From NCBI RefSeq assembly GCF_014066305.1, contig NW_023501059.1, positions 434,001 to 498,000 of the forward strand: a DNA stretch of 64,000 bases, written 5' to 3'. Under the pieces are notes generated by a model that made no database searches, had not been told where the DNA came from, and saw only the letters and a list, made by a program, of their open reading frames with translations. Positions 14,396 through 26,346 of the stretch are shown piece by piece; within the stretch, counting starts at the first letter, position 1, and each line of letters begins with the position of its first letter. This DNA comes from Letharia columbiana. Its lineage: Eukaryota > Ascomycota > Lecanoromycetes > Lecanorales > Parmeliaceae. The position numbers and the translations under genes were made by a program.

Positions 14396-17300
14396 TCAGA
14401 TGTACCACATACCCAACCCGATGCCGTTTGTAGGCTCCATGGGAAGGAGCTTGGCCCATTCGCTATCAGACCCGTCGGAGACCTTGATTATACCCTTGCC
14501 TCCTCGCTTCTCGCGGTTGATCCTCGAAATTTCGTTCTTGGCTAGATCAATGTGAGAAGTGGCACGATTTGAAGCCAAGTGGGCGTAGTAGACTGCAGGA
14601 ACTATAAAATGGTCAGCTTGGATGTATGAACAAGAAGGTATTAAGACTTACACAACGAGACCGGAGTTGTAGCACGCTGGAATTGGTAGCAGTGCTCATA
14701 GAGAAGAGTTTGGAACTTCTCAACAGGAAGGTTGGCCTCATCCATCAGCATGTGGTAGTGAGTAGGACGAGCGGTTCCCTGGATAGCCACGTGTGAGCAG
14801 AGATAAATATCATTCTCCCAAGGATGAGTGACATCGCGTTCGACCAAGGTACCAGGCACAGGGTTTCCATTCTTGTCGCCAGCCATTCCCTGTGGAGGGA
14901 AGAAACGAATGTGGTGACGCTTCTCAGCGACAACAACGGTCATCTTTGGCTATCATACATGTTAGCTACTCCTGCAAAATTGAATCGCGCATTGGTGGTA
15001 CCTTATTGCCGGGGTCACGCTGGCCCATTTCATCCATGAGCTGCTTGATATCTGCCACTTCCTGCTTAAGCAAAGCGGTGTATTGACCTTCGGAAACTCC
15101 GTCGCGGAAATAGTAAAGGTGCTTGGGAGGGTGGCCATTCCCAACGTTCGCCATCCACCATGCAACAAGGGGCTTGAGCATCTCATGGATATTGGAGCTC
15201 GTGATCATCTCAACACGATGTCCGTTTGACTGGACGGCAGCTCCGTAACGAGAGCATGTTCTATCCAAGGAGACAGTCATAGCAGCCATAGAGGCCATGT
15301 CTACCATACCAGGTGCAGCATGAGAGACATCGGCACCAATGATCATCGTAGACTCTTCGAAGTATTGCTTTCTCTGCTAGCTGTCAGTATTTGCACGCTT
15401 TGAAAAAAGATGAGACTGGCTGATGTCTTACGGCTTTGATCATAGAAGTGGTTCCGCCAAGCTTGCAATTGAATTTCATCAGGACATTCGAGCAGTACTG
15501 CGGCTGATTCTTGACAACGTTGCTGGCCTGAACGCATTGAGACATGATACCAAAGCGACAATCGCAGCTCTTCTTGACCCGATTATACACCTCCGCACTC
15601 TTGTTTGACAAGATCACCATCAGCATTTGAGGTCGCAGGTTGGCTGCGCTGCCAGCTCGCATGAAGCATGTCTCAATGGCTTTGGCGTCGTCCGGGACTC
15701 CGCCAACTATTGGAGGATTCATATTCTCGACCTGTCCGCCATGGCCACGATAAAGAGTCAAGAAATTCTTCTTGAATGCCTCAACCTGGTCCACAGTCAC
15801 AGGTGGTCGACGATCTTGAGGCATAAGAACAACAATGCCCCACGACTTCAGAGGTCGGTCGTTTGGCTGAAGGAATACTTTACCTCTCAAGTCCCAACGA
15901 CCGGAGAAATTGGGCTTGGCCGTTGCGCCCTTTGCGAACAATGGCTCAGGCGGCTCGAGGATACGAGCATTAGTCTTGAGCATCGTTGGATTGATTTTCA
16001 TCCCGTAACCTAGGAGCATGGGGTCATTGGCCCAGTCGAGCTTCTTCAGCCCTTGGTCGATTGCCTGACGACGCTGTGGAGGTCGCGATACTGCAAATTT
16101 GATCATATTGGCCGTCTGGTTGGAACATTAGCCGAGTGTTCTTGGATGGGTATACGAGTAAGCCATCGTTACCTGATCGGAATTTAACTTGAAAGGGTAG
16201 CGCTGTCCATCGCACATGACACAGACCTCCATGGGAAAGAGCACATTGGACTTCTGGGTCTGGACCAAGGGCAACCATGGCTGTCTGAGTGGGATATTAT
16301 ATTTCTTCTGGAAGTACTCGTAGACGCTCATATTGGTGACCTTGCCAGTGGCTTTCTCAGTCACGTCGAATTTGTGCTCTTTAGCATTGAGTCTAGAGAT
16401 CTGCTTGACGGTCCAGATCTTTGTTTCTAGGTTGAATTAGTATCGCTCTATTTGTCAAGCTTGGAGCATGAGCTTACCATCACTACCACGGTGCTTGACG
16501 AAGAATTTGTTCCGACAGAGACGCTTGAACAAAGGCATATACATAGTGTCTCTCCCATCAGGTTGTCGATGAGACGTAGATTCGAAGCGTTCCGGACCTT
16601 TCTCGCCAGACAGTTGGAATGCAAGCATATTGAACGGCAAAGGGTGCCAAAAGCACGAATTTGACACGTCGACATTGACGACCAAGCGCTTGCCCTGGAG
16701 ATGAAAAGTCAGCACCAACTGAGTATGAAGGACAGATGTAGTACCTCGGCTAAACGAATGGATTGATAAACACCCTTCATAGCCTCAACGCCACCAGTGA
16801 GTAGAGTGCGCTCCTCAGAGACAGGATGACGTGCAAAGTACGATCGCCGTAGATTGATCAGCGACTTTGACGGTGTTTCGCGCAGCAAGTGGTCAAGGAA
16901 GTCTGAACAATGTTAACAATGTGCTATGAAAGGCAACAAGTAAGCCTTACTGATTCCTTCCAAGATCCCATTGTCAAAGTCCACTGTGCCTTCCAGGTAC
17001 GCTCGAACCGTTGCCAACTGGACCTTCTTGGCAAACTTGATCGCGACTCTGTGCTTATTCTCTCGAGGAGGTTGACCGTCACGAGGCGCACGAGGTGTTT
17101 GACCCTTCTCGACATCGAGATCGACAACGAATGAACGGTCAGGCTTCTGGGAAGTGGCCCTGTAGCTATTAGCAGAGAGCATGTCGGAAGGTTGCCATGA
17201 CTTACCATCCAAGATGACCGACATCGAAGATGAAACCTGGGCCGTACTGCGATATCTCGCTCTTGACCTTCTTGGAAGCCCATACGGCCTGAACGAGACC

Positions 17301-18482
17301 ACGCTTCTCTGTGCCGCTTCCGATGACGATCTATGAGTGCCCTGTCAGTCCATGCCAGCCAAGAGGTTGAGAAGACTTACATCATATTGGTAGATATCGA
17401 TAGTCGGCCACTGCTCGACGATATGGGAATTGACCTGAATCACTGCAGGCTTACCGGCTTTGCTGAATGCCTTACGGCTCATCAAAGTCGTCGGCATCTG
17501 ATCACGGAAAGGGTTAGGGATAGGATCAATGATAAGATTGATCATAGGCTTTGTAGGCAAGCCAACACCAATGTCAGGAGTATTAGAAGATTTGTCTCGA
17601 GGGGCTGAGGACGACATGATGAGAGTAGGGAGACTTCCAGAGACAGTCGAGTATGATGTTGGAGAAAGTGAAGATGCTGACAGACTTTGCAAAGTGCTGG
17701 TATGCAGTAGTAGATGTGTGCTGTAATGCTTGCTGAAGTGTAGAGTGTATGATGGAGATGATTGATGATGATGTTGGATGGGGATGTTGGAGGTGTAGAA
17801 GAATGCTGTTGTGGGAGGATGTTGTAGGAAGGATGGAGGTTTGGTGCTGGATGGGGTTTAAATAGTGGAGGGTGCCTCGATGTGAAGCTTCTTTGCCACG
17901 TGAATGGAGAAAGGAAATGAATAGGATGAATGGCGTGTTGAATGAATGGAAACAACATGAATAAGAAAGAGGTTGGCTTTGGAGGTGTGAAGCCGAGCAA
18001 GTGACAGAACCTTCCTTCGCGCGGTGGAATGAAGCCAGGCATTCATTCTCGCCAAAAGTCTTCTGACAGCAAGCAGGGCAGCTTGAGAATCTCAACACAC
18101 AAACACACAAGGAAATGTGAATCGGAAGCGCAGAGTGACATGGAAACTGTGACAAGCAGGCAAATCTTGGGCTTACTTGACTAAACATATTATATGCCGC
18201 TCCTCCAAAGTCGACGTTCCTAAGGAGCACTTGAGGCGCGGGGTCGGGCGCAGGGTCTACTGCCTGACGAGTTTGGCTAGCTCCACGAACTTGGCTACCT
18301 GGACGGGAAGAACTACGGGTTCCGGCTACTGAGCCAGAACGGCCACGGGCTTCCCCAGCGTTGGATCCTGGGCCATCGTATGGCTCGGGCTGAGCTTCAG
18401 CAGGGCCTGCCGCCGAGCCACCTTGATTACGACGAGGTGCCCCGCGGGCAGCGGCGCTACGCTTGGTGTGAGCACCTGGCAT
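14396..18482 (-). CDS. Argonaute protein (QDE-2/AGO family), slicer-competent
   Basis: Small-RNA-guided effector of RNA silencing. Exons from the 3' end: 14396..14601, 14652..14949, 15002..15376, 15432..16115, 16173..16426, 16478..16694, 16745..16902, 16951..17159, 17206..17330 and 17381..17617, giving 920 residues from the Met of MSSSAPRDKSSN; all introns are 46-57 bp. A further upstream exon, 18177..18482, encodes a Gly/Arg/Ala-rich N-terminus ending GGAAYNMFSQ and a GTAAGC donor. The PIWI domain keeps the DDH catalytic residues: Asp in MIIGADVSHAAPG, Asp in YYFRDGVSEGQY and His in RPTHYHMLMDE. The PAZ/L2 part is recognisable from YEYFQKKYNIPLR and WTVKQISRL, and the protein ends in MWYI. 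The join from the upstream exon to the core is unresolved, since its phase fits only some acceptors; it may be an alternative first exon. Confidence 0.93.
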
Positions 18483-20212
18483 GATAGGTGATCTATGGTG
18501 CGATACTGATTAGCTAAGGCAAAGCGATGAGGTGATGACTTGTTGTGTATGGTGTTGAAGAGTTGAGATGAGTGTGTTGATGGAAGAGAAAGAAAGTGAA
18601 TGAGTGCGATGAGCTTGATGAGTGTGAGTACGAAGATGACAAGCCCAAGCAGGAGAAAAGGTAAGAGAGCAAGCTTGTGAGCTTTGCAGAATCTATGCTG
18701 CTATAATGAGGATGTCGAAGCAGTGAGTGTGGTGTACGAGCAAAGAAGCGGCGAGCTTGAGAGAGGAGTAGAAGTATGATGGGAGTTGACAAGCAGTCAA
18801 AGGCTAATGAGATGAGGTCTGGATACTTGGGAGAATGAAAGTTATGATGATTAAACTTACAGTCACTTGCTTCACGTAATGTGATGAAGCTGATTATGGT
18901 GAGCTGAGCGAGTTGCGAGTGTTGCGTGTGGGTGTGAGTATGAGATGTGAAATAGGTCGATTAGGCTAGGATGACGATTGTTTGCGAGGAAGGAATGAAT
19001 GACGTGTCAAACATCAAAATGAGGTACGCGCGCGAGAACGATGATTGGCTGGTTGAGCTTGCAGTGCATACGCTCATTGATTGATTGAATGATTGATTGA
19101 ACAAATAGGAGCGTATGGTTGTGTATGATTGAAGAAGGGGAAGGAAGTTGGGGAAGAAGGTGAGGTTGTGGGTTGTAAGAAAGGTCCGAAGCAACAACAG
19201 ACCTTAGCGCAACGCTAAGCCACTAGCGTTATATGCTCCTACTGATAGCCAAATTACTTTGTGACTTCTACGGTAGAAACTTTGGGACCAGTTGATGTTT
19301 GGCAATCATGTTCAAGCAAGGAGAGTTCCTGCAGCCATTGGATGCCAACTCATCTACCGCCGCAAACGCGATAAGCGACGAATTGACTTTGCCTGCAGCG
19401 TGCGAAGCAGGATTGGTACTACGCTGAACATTCGCGTAGGAGCCTACAGCCTACACCTGACCTGTCATTGACTCTTAGCAGGTCTGAAAGTGCTCTAGCA
19501 TAAGGGTGAAGTTGTGGGTATAGGAATATTGAGCTAGGAAGGCAGGCTTCGTGAAAGAGCTTGGAAGGGAATTTTAATGATGGGTTGATCTAGGGTGCTG
19601 CAAGTACGCAATTTGGGGAGTAGACTTCTTGGAGCTTCGTGAGCAATGCCTGAGAACGGGATGGGCATTTGGAGAGCTTAAACTGCTTGATTTTCCTTAG
19701 CAGAACCTTGTATTATACATGTCCATTTCTACTCAACCATGCAGAGCGCCCTTTCACAAAATGTTTATCATCGAGACCAGTATGCAATGATCTCCTCCAT
19801 GCAAAATGCACACCTTCATATAAAGCACGCCACTAGTGAAGCGGATCAAATGCTTCGATTAGATAGAGCCACGCTGAATGCCAGAGTCACCCGGGGAGGA
19901 GATGGAGACGTCGAAGCTGAGCTTCTTTGGAAGACTAGTGAGAGTGGAGCAAGTGCGGTGAATACTGCAAAGCTCCATTCATCGATTGTAGGGGTAAGAG
20001 CCTGTGATTAAAAATTAATATTCGTTTCACTCAAGATCTGCGTATGCTATGGCGTGCGACGGAGTCTCTGCAGGTCCATGCCCAACCAAAGCGATGCACC
20101 AGGAGAAGGGTGGGACCACGAGGAAGATCAGTCAATGAGACCATTGACAGCTATGCTTGGTGCAGTGGAGTAAGTCGAGCTTGGTAAGTAGACGAGTTGG
20201 ATCTGATGAGAT
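18483..20212. other. Intergenic region between Argonaute and RNA14
   Basis: 1730 bases. The part adjoining the Argonaute gene is CT-rich on the minus strand, as expected of its promoter and leader. A short GATT-rich direct repeat lies around 19078-19102. A 90-codon plus-strand frame at 19739-20011 has no recognisable product and no support. The last 200 bases should hold the RNA14 3' UTR. Nothing else was seen. Confidence 0.5.
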
Positions 20213-23200
20213 TCATGATTGGGGTTTTGGGGGCCACGGAGCTTGCAAGTAAGAATCTTGGGAAGGACCAGAACGGGATTGTGCATGTGCAGAGGAAGCA
20301 TGAAAATGGGGGTACTCACCATTGTACTGGCCATTGTACTGACCATGCCCGTAAGGTCCTTGGGGTTGGGGAATCGGTGGCGGCATATGCTGATACGGTG
20401 GCATTGACTGATTTGGAGGTGGAGCTTGTGCCATTGAGGTAGGGATGTTGGTCTCGCGTAGGAGCTTCACAAGTTGCTCGGCACTGAATTTGGTCGCATG
20501 GTATGTCTCGGCTTTAGGGATGATGCTGAGAAGGAACATGACGTCGCGAGGAAGAGGAGGCGGAGGAGGAGGATGCGGCACTGGTTGGTTGAACTGAGGC
20601 ATCTCAGGCTGTCGGCTGCGCTTCTGTTGATCAAGTCGCCGACCGGCTGCACCTTTCAATGGAGATTCAGGACGAGCAACCTTTCGTGGTCGCGGAGAAT
20701 CGTCGTCATCGTCGGTAGGAAGGGCACGCTTTGGAGAGTTGATGATTTCATTTATGCGTTGTTGCGGTGAGTCCGGTACACCTTCTGCTTCAGTTTTAAT
20801 GCTTGGAATCGTTTTAGATTTGGCTTGAGTAGCGGGAGATATAATAGGGCGGATAACCGTAGGATCAAAGCCTTGTTGTGCAAAACGACGCGAGAAAAGC
20901 GTGAGGGCAGGATCTTCCGGAAAGAGATCGCTCATTCGCTTTTCCAGCTTCACGATCTGAGTCAATTCGCCATAACGAGACTCGAAATCATGAAAGAAAG
21001 CGTAGAGTGGCTTTGCTTTTGAGACCGTCTCAGGTTTCAGCGCAAGCTTAGTAACCGCAGTCTCAAAAACAACTCTAGCGTCTGAAGCAGAATTAGCGCG
21101 AGTAGAGAGAGGGGCCAAAAGCATAGACTTACTAGTATGATCGTTGTTGGCAACGAGGTGCTTAATGTACTGTAAAGCAAAATCCTCGTCCTCTGAGAAC
21201 AGTCTCAAACCACGCTCGAAGATCTTCTTTCCAGTTTCAACCTCATAGCAATGAAACTCCATCAGAGCACTGGCAACATAGACATCGCTAGTTATCCGAC
21301 CACGCTTGCGAGCGTCCGCAAAAATCCCTCTTGAACCAGCCAAGGCATGGTTGACTTTCCCCTTGCCCTGAATACGTCGCATTGCTCGAGTCAAGGCTAT
21401 CCAGGCGTGTGATAGAGTCTTCGACAATAACTTTTGCTGGACGCCGTGCAAGTTTCTGACAGACTCAATTTGCGCAGCCTTCTCCTTTTCTTTGCTCCTA
21501 CCATCCTGCCCTTCGTTATCCTCGTTGTCTTCCTCGGCTTTAACACCATTGAACTGGATATCATCACTGGCAGTAAAGTTGGCTTCAATGCGGCCAACGT
21601 CCTGATCCTCCCGTGCTTTGGATTTGGAGAAAAGGTCGTAAAGGGCGTCCAAAACCTTATCATAAGGCTCACGCACAGCTGCACCACGACGTATGGCGGC
21701 CTCATCACCCTCTTCCTTGGTGCTGTTGAGCTCCTTTCGATCAGCACGCTTAAATGCAAGCAGACAGCTCTCGGGATTCGCGGCAATGCCTTGCGCCAGA
21801 AATGCATCCCCTTCGGACTCGAGATCATTTGCAAAGCAGAAGTCGCTCGCTTCGGCCCACAGCTCAGGCCAAAACCTCATAGCCATCAAAGCTTGCTTGT
21901 AGACAAAGACAATCCGAGCTCGGTATGAAACTACTTCATCAAGCTTCAGAACAAGGGGGTCATTCTTTTCCCATTGGATCCATCGCTTCCAGATGTCCAA
22001 TTGCTCCAGGTATTCAACGTCGCCGTCGAAGCCAAGCGCAGGCGGTAGGACTGGTAGGGTGGTACGACGGAGGTTTCGGGTAATGTTCTGAAGCTCCGTG
22101 TACGAACTTCTCGCAGTCATGTAGGCAGGTGACTGGTCTTGAACAAATTTGCGTCCCTGTTTATCTAGGTCAGCGAGGTCTGGCGCAGGCTTGTGGTAAC
22201 AATCTTACTGTGATCTTATTCAAACTCATCTCAAATCCATCATACTCTTTCCATAGCAGGTTAGTGAACTGCGTTGGTATGCAAATTGCGCGTTGATAGA
22301 CACTACGAAGCGAGTCCATTTTCTGCTGATCCTGCCAAGTGCTGCCGCCGACGATGCCGGGGCCAGACTTGAGGAACTGCACATAGTCTTGCCAGATCTT
22401 GCCAGATTCTTTGTCAAGGCCAATGTGCTGCAATGCAATATCGTATGCCGAATTTATGGTCTGGCGCGCTAAGCCCGACGGATCCATAGCTATATTGTTG
22501 TGGCGACGGATATGATCCAAGTACATGGACCATAGTCCAAGGTAGGGGAGCTCTCGGAGAGCTCGGTTGAATATCTTTTCTACTGCAGTCCGGTTGTTCA
22601 CTTCATTCTCCATTTGTGCATAAGCAACCCATTCTTCAGCCTGGAGCAGATGGTCAGCACATCTATTTTTGGCAGGGAATAATCGAATTCACAGCATACC
22701 GCAGACGGAAAGATGATGAGAAGACGTTCGTAGACATTGCGAGCATCTTCAAGCTTGCCTCGCTTCTTGTGCTCATTGATCAAGTTTTGCCAAGCGTCTA
22801 AGTCACCTCGAGGATCCTCTTTGATCCTATCTTCTAAGATACCAATCTTGTCATGAGGGAGTCGGGCTTTAGGGGCAGCTGTGGTAGAAGTAGCGGCTTC
22901 CTCTGCCGTCGACGGTCGTGTGTCTACCGCAGATGGGGCTGGCAGCGTTTCTGAAGGCTTGACCGTTGAGTCACTGTGGGAAGAAGCCCCTGTATCAGGT
23001 ATAACAGCAGCGAGATTAGGAACGGTATCAGTAGCGCCATTCTGAACACTGTCTGAATGCTTTTGTTCTTGAACGCCATTCTGTATTGGTACATTATCTG
23101 CAGAAACATTATTCGTAGAAACGTTCAGACTAGAACCAGACCCCGGAAGCAGTGAAGAAGAACCCCCTTGACCCATGGCAGTGTCTTTCCCGAATCTTGT

Positions 23201-23602
23201 TGCTTCTCCACCCTGCACTGAATTGTTTGGTATGACTTGGTTGGATTTTTGTTGATTGGTAGTGATCGGGATGCTGTCAGAGGTTTCCGAAGAGGCTCGG
23301 GACATCGACCTAGAAAGAGATGCAGAGGCCTCCCTCACAACGGGAGCTGCAGATGTAGAGGTGGAGTTTAAAGGGGTCTCGGATGCAGTGGGTAATGTCT
23401 CATGCAAAGGGGGAATATTGGAAGTGGAGTGGACGGTAGAAGCTGGAAGAGACTCTGTTTGCACTGTTTGTGGTGGATCATATTCATCAGAAGAGATTGA
23501 GTCTGCTCGCTGTCCACTAGCCTCACCACCCATCTGGTACTCTCCTGCGTAATTGTTTGCTGCCAACATCGAGTTCAGGAACGCGACCTCTTCATCCGCC
23601 AT
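20213..23602 (-). CDS. RNA14: mRNA 3'-end processing protein RNA14 (CstF-77 homolog)
   Basis: Scaffold of cleavage factor IA in pre-mRNA cleavage and polyadenylation. Exons 22700..23602, 22209..22640 and 20213..22156 (introns 59 and 52 bp) give 1092 residues. The first exon encodes a long Ser/Thr-rich, poorly conserved N-terminus, then the HAT-repeat region begins: EDPRGDLDAWQNLINEHKKR, RNVYERLLIIFPSA, EEWVAYAQMENEVNN, VEKIFNRALRELPYLGLWSM and VYQRAICIPTQFTNLLWKEY. The 77-kDa core continues with LEQLDIWKRWIQWEKNDPL, followed by the Suf domain and a Pro-rich C-terminus. A 78-bp segment at 20242-20319 has a GTGAGT donor and an AAG acceptor, is a multiple of three, and may be an optional intron; both forms end in APWPPKPQS. 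The C-terminal monkeytail that binds Rna15 is not obvious. Confidence 0.93.
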
Positions 23603-24107
23603 GACTGCACCTCCACTGCTCAGCCAGCAGCTGACTGAGAATTTGCGGCCGCGTTACTGTGTTTGAGATTCGTTTCAAGCAGGCCGTGAGGTTGGGGTAG
23701 AAATGCGCCGTTCTGTAGTGAGTTCCAGGTAATAAGGAAAGTCGGCAGTTGGAGGAAGTGTCGAAATGTGGGGTGTGACGAGGAAGAAGATGTTGAAGGA
23801 TCGGAAAGCCTTTTGACATTTCCAGCCTTGCCCTTTTCCGGAATAAAAGGTCACGTGCACCACTAGGTATAGTAGTTCAGCCCTATCAGACACGTCTACG
23901 CGAAAGTACCTTAAAGGCGCGACTCTATTTAGATAGAGCTACTCTACTCACAAACAACTTCCTTCTCAGTCCAATCTTTCACCTGTAACATCTTCTCTTC
24001 TCGTCACGCGAATCTAAGAAATACTCCTCGCCACTCCAGAACATTCGAGCATCAACATTACATCAACCTTGTCAACTAAATTGCGTCTATACGTCCTCAC
24101 TCTCAAG
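23603..24107. other. Divergent promoter region between RNA14 and ASF1
   Basis: 505 bases between two head-to-head start codons, with no ORF of note. The ASF1 side (about 23940-24105) is rich in C and T with CATC/CAAC runs typical of a fungal 5' leader. Confidence 0.6.
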
Positions 24108-25136
24108 ATGTCCGTCGTATCACTTTTGGGCGTCAAAGTCCTCAACAACCCTGCTAAATTCGGTGACTCGTATCATTTCGAGATCACCTTCGAGTGTCTA
24201 GAGCAGCTTCAGAAGGGTAAGGTTCATTTGTACCTCCCGAAGTAGAGGAAGCTAGACCGCTGACCGTTTTCTAGATCTCGAATGGAAGCTTACCTACGTG
24301 GGATCTGCTACTTCGTAATTTCTCTTTGGTCTTTCCAGCAACGAGGCGGCAGCTGACACTCGCTAGATCGGAGCATGACCAGGAGCTAGATTCCCTCCTC
24401 GTCGGGCCAATCCCCGTCGGCGTGAACAAGTTCATATTCGAAGCTGATCCCCCGAACCTTCGACGCATCCCTACCTCCGAGATTCTCGGCGTCACAGTTA
24501 TTCTCCTCACATGCAGCTACGATGGCCGAGAGTTCGTCCGAGTTGGCTACTACGTCAACAATGAATACGACTCAGAAGAGCTCAATGCTGAGCCCCCCAC
24601 CAAGCCAGACATTGACCGCGTGAGGAGGAATGTGCTGGCAGAGAAGCCTAGAGTGACAAGATTTGCTATCAAATGGTATGAACGCCTCCGAAAATGCCTG
24701 GTGCGTGTGCATTCACGCTAACAACACTCCTAGGGATACCGAAGACTCAGCCCCCGCCGAATTCCCACCCGAACAGCCTGAAGCCGACATAGTCGAAGAT
24801 GACGGCGTTAATTACGGCGCCGAAGAAGTTGAGCTTGAGGAAGGCCTGAAAGCTGAATTGGCAGCCGCCGAAGCCGAAAAGGGTGAGGATGAGGAAATGG
24901 CCGGCGCCGACGACACTGCTGGCGTTAAGGAGAAGGAAGACGATGACTCAGATGCTGGCAGTGAGGATCTCGAAGCCGAGAGCAGTGGTAGCGATGATGA
25001 AGATGCCGAGGAGGAGGAAGAAGAGGGCGACGCTGATGACGACATGGAGATGGGCGAGGGCGAGCATGCCGAGGGATCGAATGCTGGGAAGCAGCAGGCT
25101 CTCCATCAACAGCCGGGTGCGGTCATGGTGCATTAA
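24108..25136 (+). CDS. ASF1: Histone chaperone ASF1
   Basis: H3-H4 chaperone for nucleosome assembly and disassembly in the nucleus. Exons 24108..24216, 24275..24314, 24367..24675 and 24734..25136 give 286 residues; the second exon is only 40 bp. The conserved globular core (residues 1-155) reads [86 protein letters not shown] and GYYVNNEY, all Asf1 hallmarks including the H3-H4 contact surface. After RFAIKW comes a long acidic tail of Asp/Glu runs (about residues 170-265), as in yeast Asf1. The start is fixed by the conserved first residues SVVSLL. Confidence 0.96.
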
Positions 25137-25420
25137 AGAAGCTCAGGGTTGGTTCACATGTATTAGGAATTCCAGATATCCCCGGAGTTCAGGTCTGGAT
25201 TTCATGATGAGCAGCTCGAATGGCGGAGAGCAAAATCATGCCAGTAATCCAGAATATCATTTTTGGCATAAATAGCAAGCAGGGCATTCAACTGTGAATT
25301 CCTGAAGTAGAAGCTATTGTACAGCTACCAATACAGTAACACGCCTTAGAAGCCTCGAGGTTTTGATTGCAAAGGTCATGAACATGAGTGCTAGCATGCT
25401 GTTCCTCCCTGAACCCTTCC

Positions 25421-25777
25421 TTACCCCCATCTCTCCTTATACTCCTTCCAACACCTAATCAACTCCCTCTCCTTCCTCACCATCAACCCTGTCTCCTCCT
25501 CCTGCTTCCTCTCAATCGCCTCCTTCAACTCCGGGTTGTCCCTTGTCAAGTGCCAAAGCGCTCTATCGATCATGTCCCTCAGTTTATCGATCTGCGGGTC
25601 GTATTGCGCTCTGGTGTTCGCTTCAGCATCCTGAGCCTGCTCGCGCGCACAGGAGCGGCATGGGAAGGAGAAAGACTTAGGAGGAGGGTAGGTCGTCCCT
25701 GTTGGGAGGTACGGGTTCCGGGCTTCGGAGGATTGGGTGATGGCGGTGTGGTCGCAGGAGAATGTTGTTCTGGGCAT
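25421..25777 (-). CDS. Small hypothetical protein with a CxxC motif and charged C-terminus
   Basis: Single-exon frame of 118 residues, not recognised. It starts MPRTTFSCDH, has FPCRSCAREQAQDAE in the middle and then a continuous charged helix-like region (IDKLRDMIDRALWHL, ELKEAIERKQEEE, RKERELIRCWKEY). The amphipathic composition, absence of low complexity and CT-rich upstream sequence on the minus strand favour a real gene. No membrane segment or signal peptide is visible. It lies between convergent ASF1 and the SRO7 gene. Confidence 0.5.
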   Translation of the reverse strand: MPRTTFSCDHTAITQSSEARNPYLPTGTTYPPPKSFSFPCRSCAREQAQDAEANTRAQYDPQIDKLRDMIDRALWHLTRDNPELKEAIERKQEEETGLMVRKERELIRCWKEYKERWG

Positions 25778-26346
25778 CGTGGTTGGAGGGGCCTAGGGCC
25801 TAGGTCTTTGCCGGTTCTCGGGAGGCTGTAGTTGTGTTTGCTTGTTTGCCTTCGAGCTCCTTTCTGCTGTGCACAGTTGCTGGTGAATGTGTTTTGTGTT
25901 TTTTGGTAATTTCGAAGCAAGTGAAGGAATCTTTTGCAAGCAGCGTAGGAGTGGTATATATACTTAAGCATGATGAAGGAAGTGTCATGGTGAAGGGGTG
26001 TGTTGTGCTTATCGGAGTGAAGAGAAGAGGGGCTTGATTGGACAAAGAGGCAAAGGCTTTGTATTGGACAATGGAATAGCGATGATTTGTGTTGAAGTCC
26101 TCTTGTTTTTCGGAGTGGGAGGCTTTGTTGAAACAAAAGCAATCAATTTGGTGACAGCGAATTGTGAAAGAGGGTGCACTGTAAGGGACAGGGTCTTCAA
26201 CATCCCTGGCTGAAACATGATGATCGTAGTGTGTGGCGCACAACAAGGGGACTTCCTGAGTGACCATCGTAATAATTGGCATGAAAAATACAAGGCTTCC
26301 ACTTTGGAAGCTCGAGTTCAGGGTCTCCGCCTTTGGCTGTGCTATC
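25778..26346. other. Intergenic region between the small CxxC gene and SRO7
   Basis: 569 bases. Minus-strand frames at 25800-26357 look like leader and UTR sequence (rich in His/Thr/Ser from CA- and CT-rich DNA). It probably combines the promoter of the small gene and the SRO7 3' UTR; no other element was seen. Confidence 0.5.

Noticed and set aside
17542..18176. Minus-strand open frame continuing from the upstream Argonaute exon through to the core
   Set aside because: After the GTAAGC donor the translation becomes His/Ser/Thr-rich low-complexity sequence typical of a fungal leader or promoter, and its frame does not match the Argonaute core.
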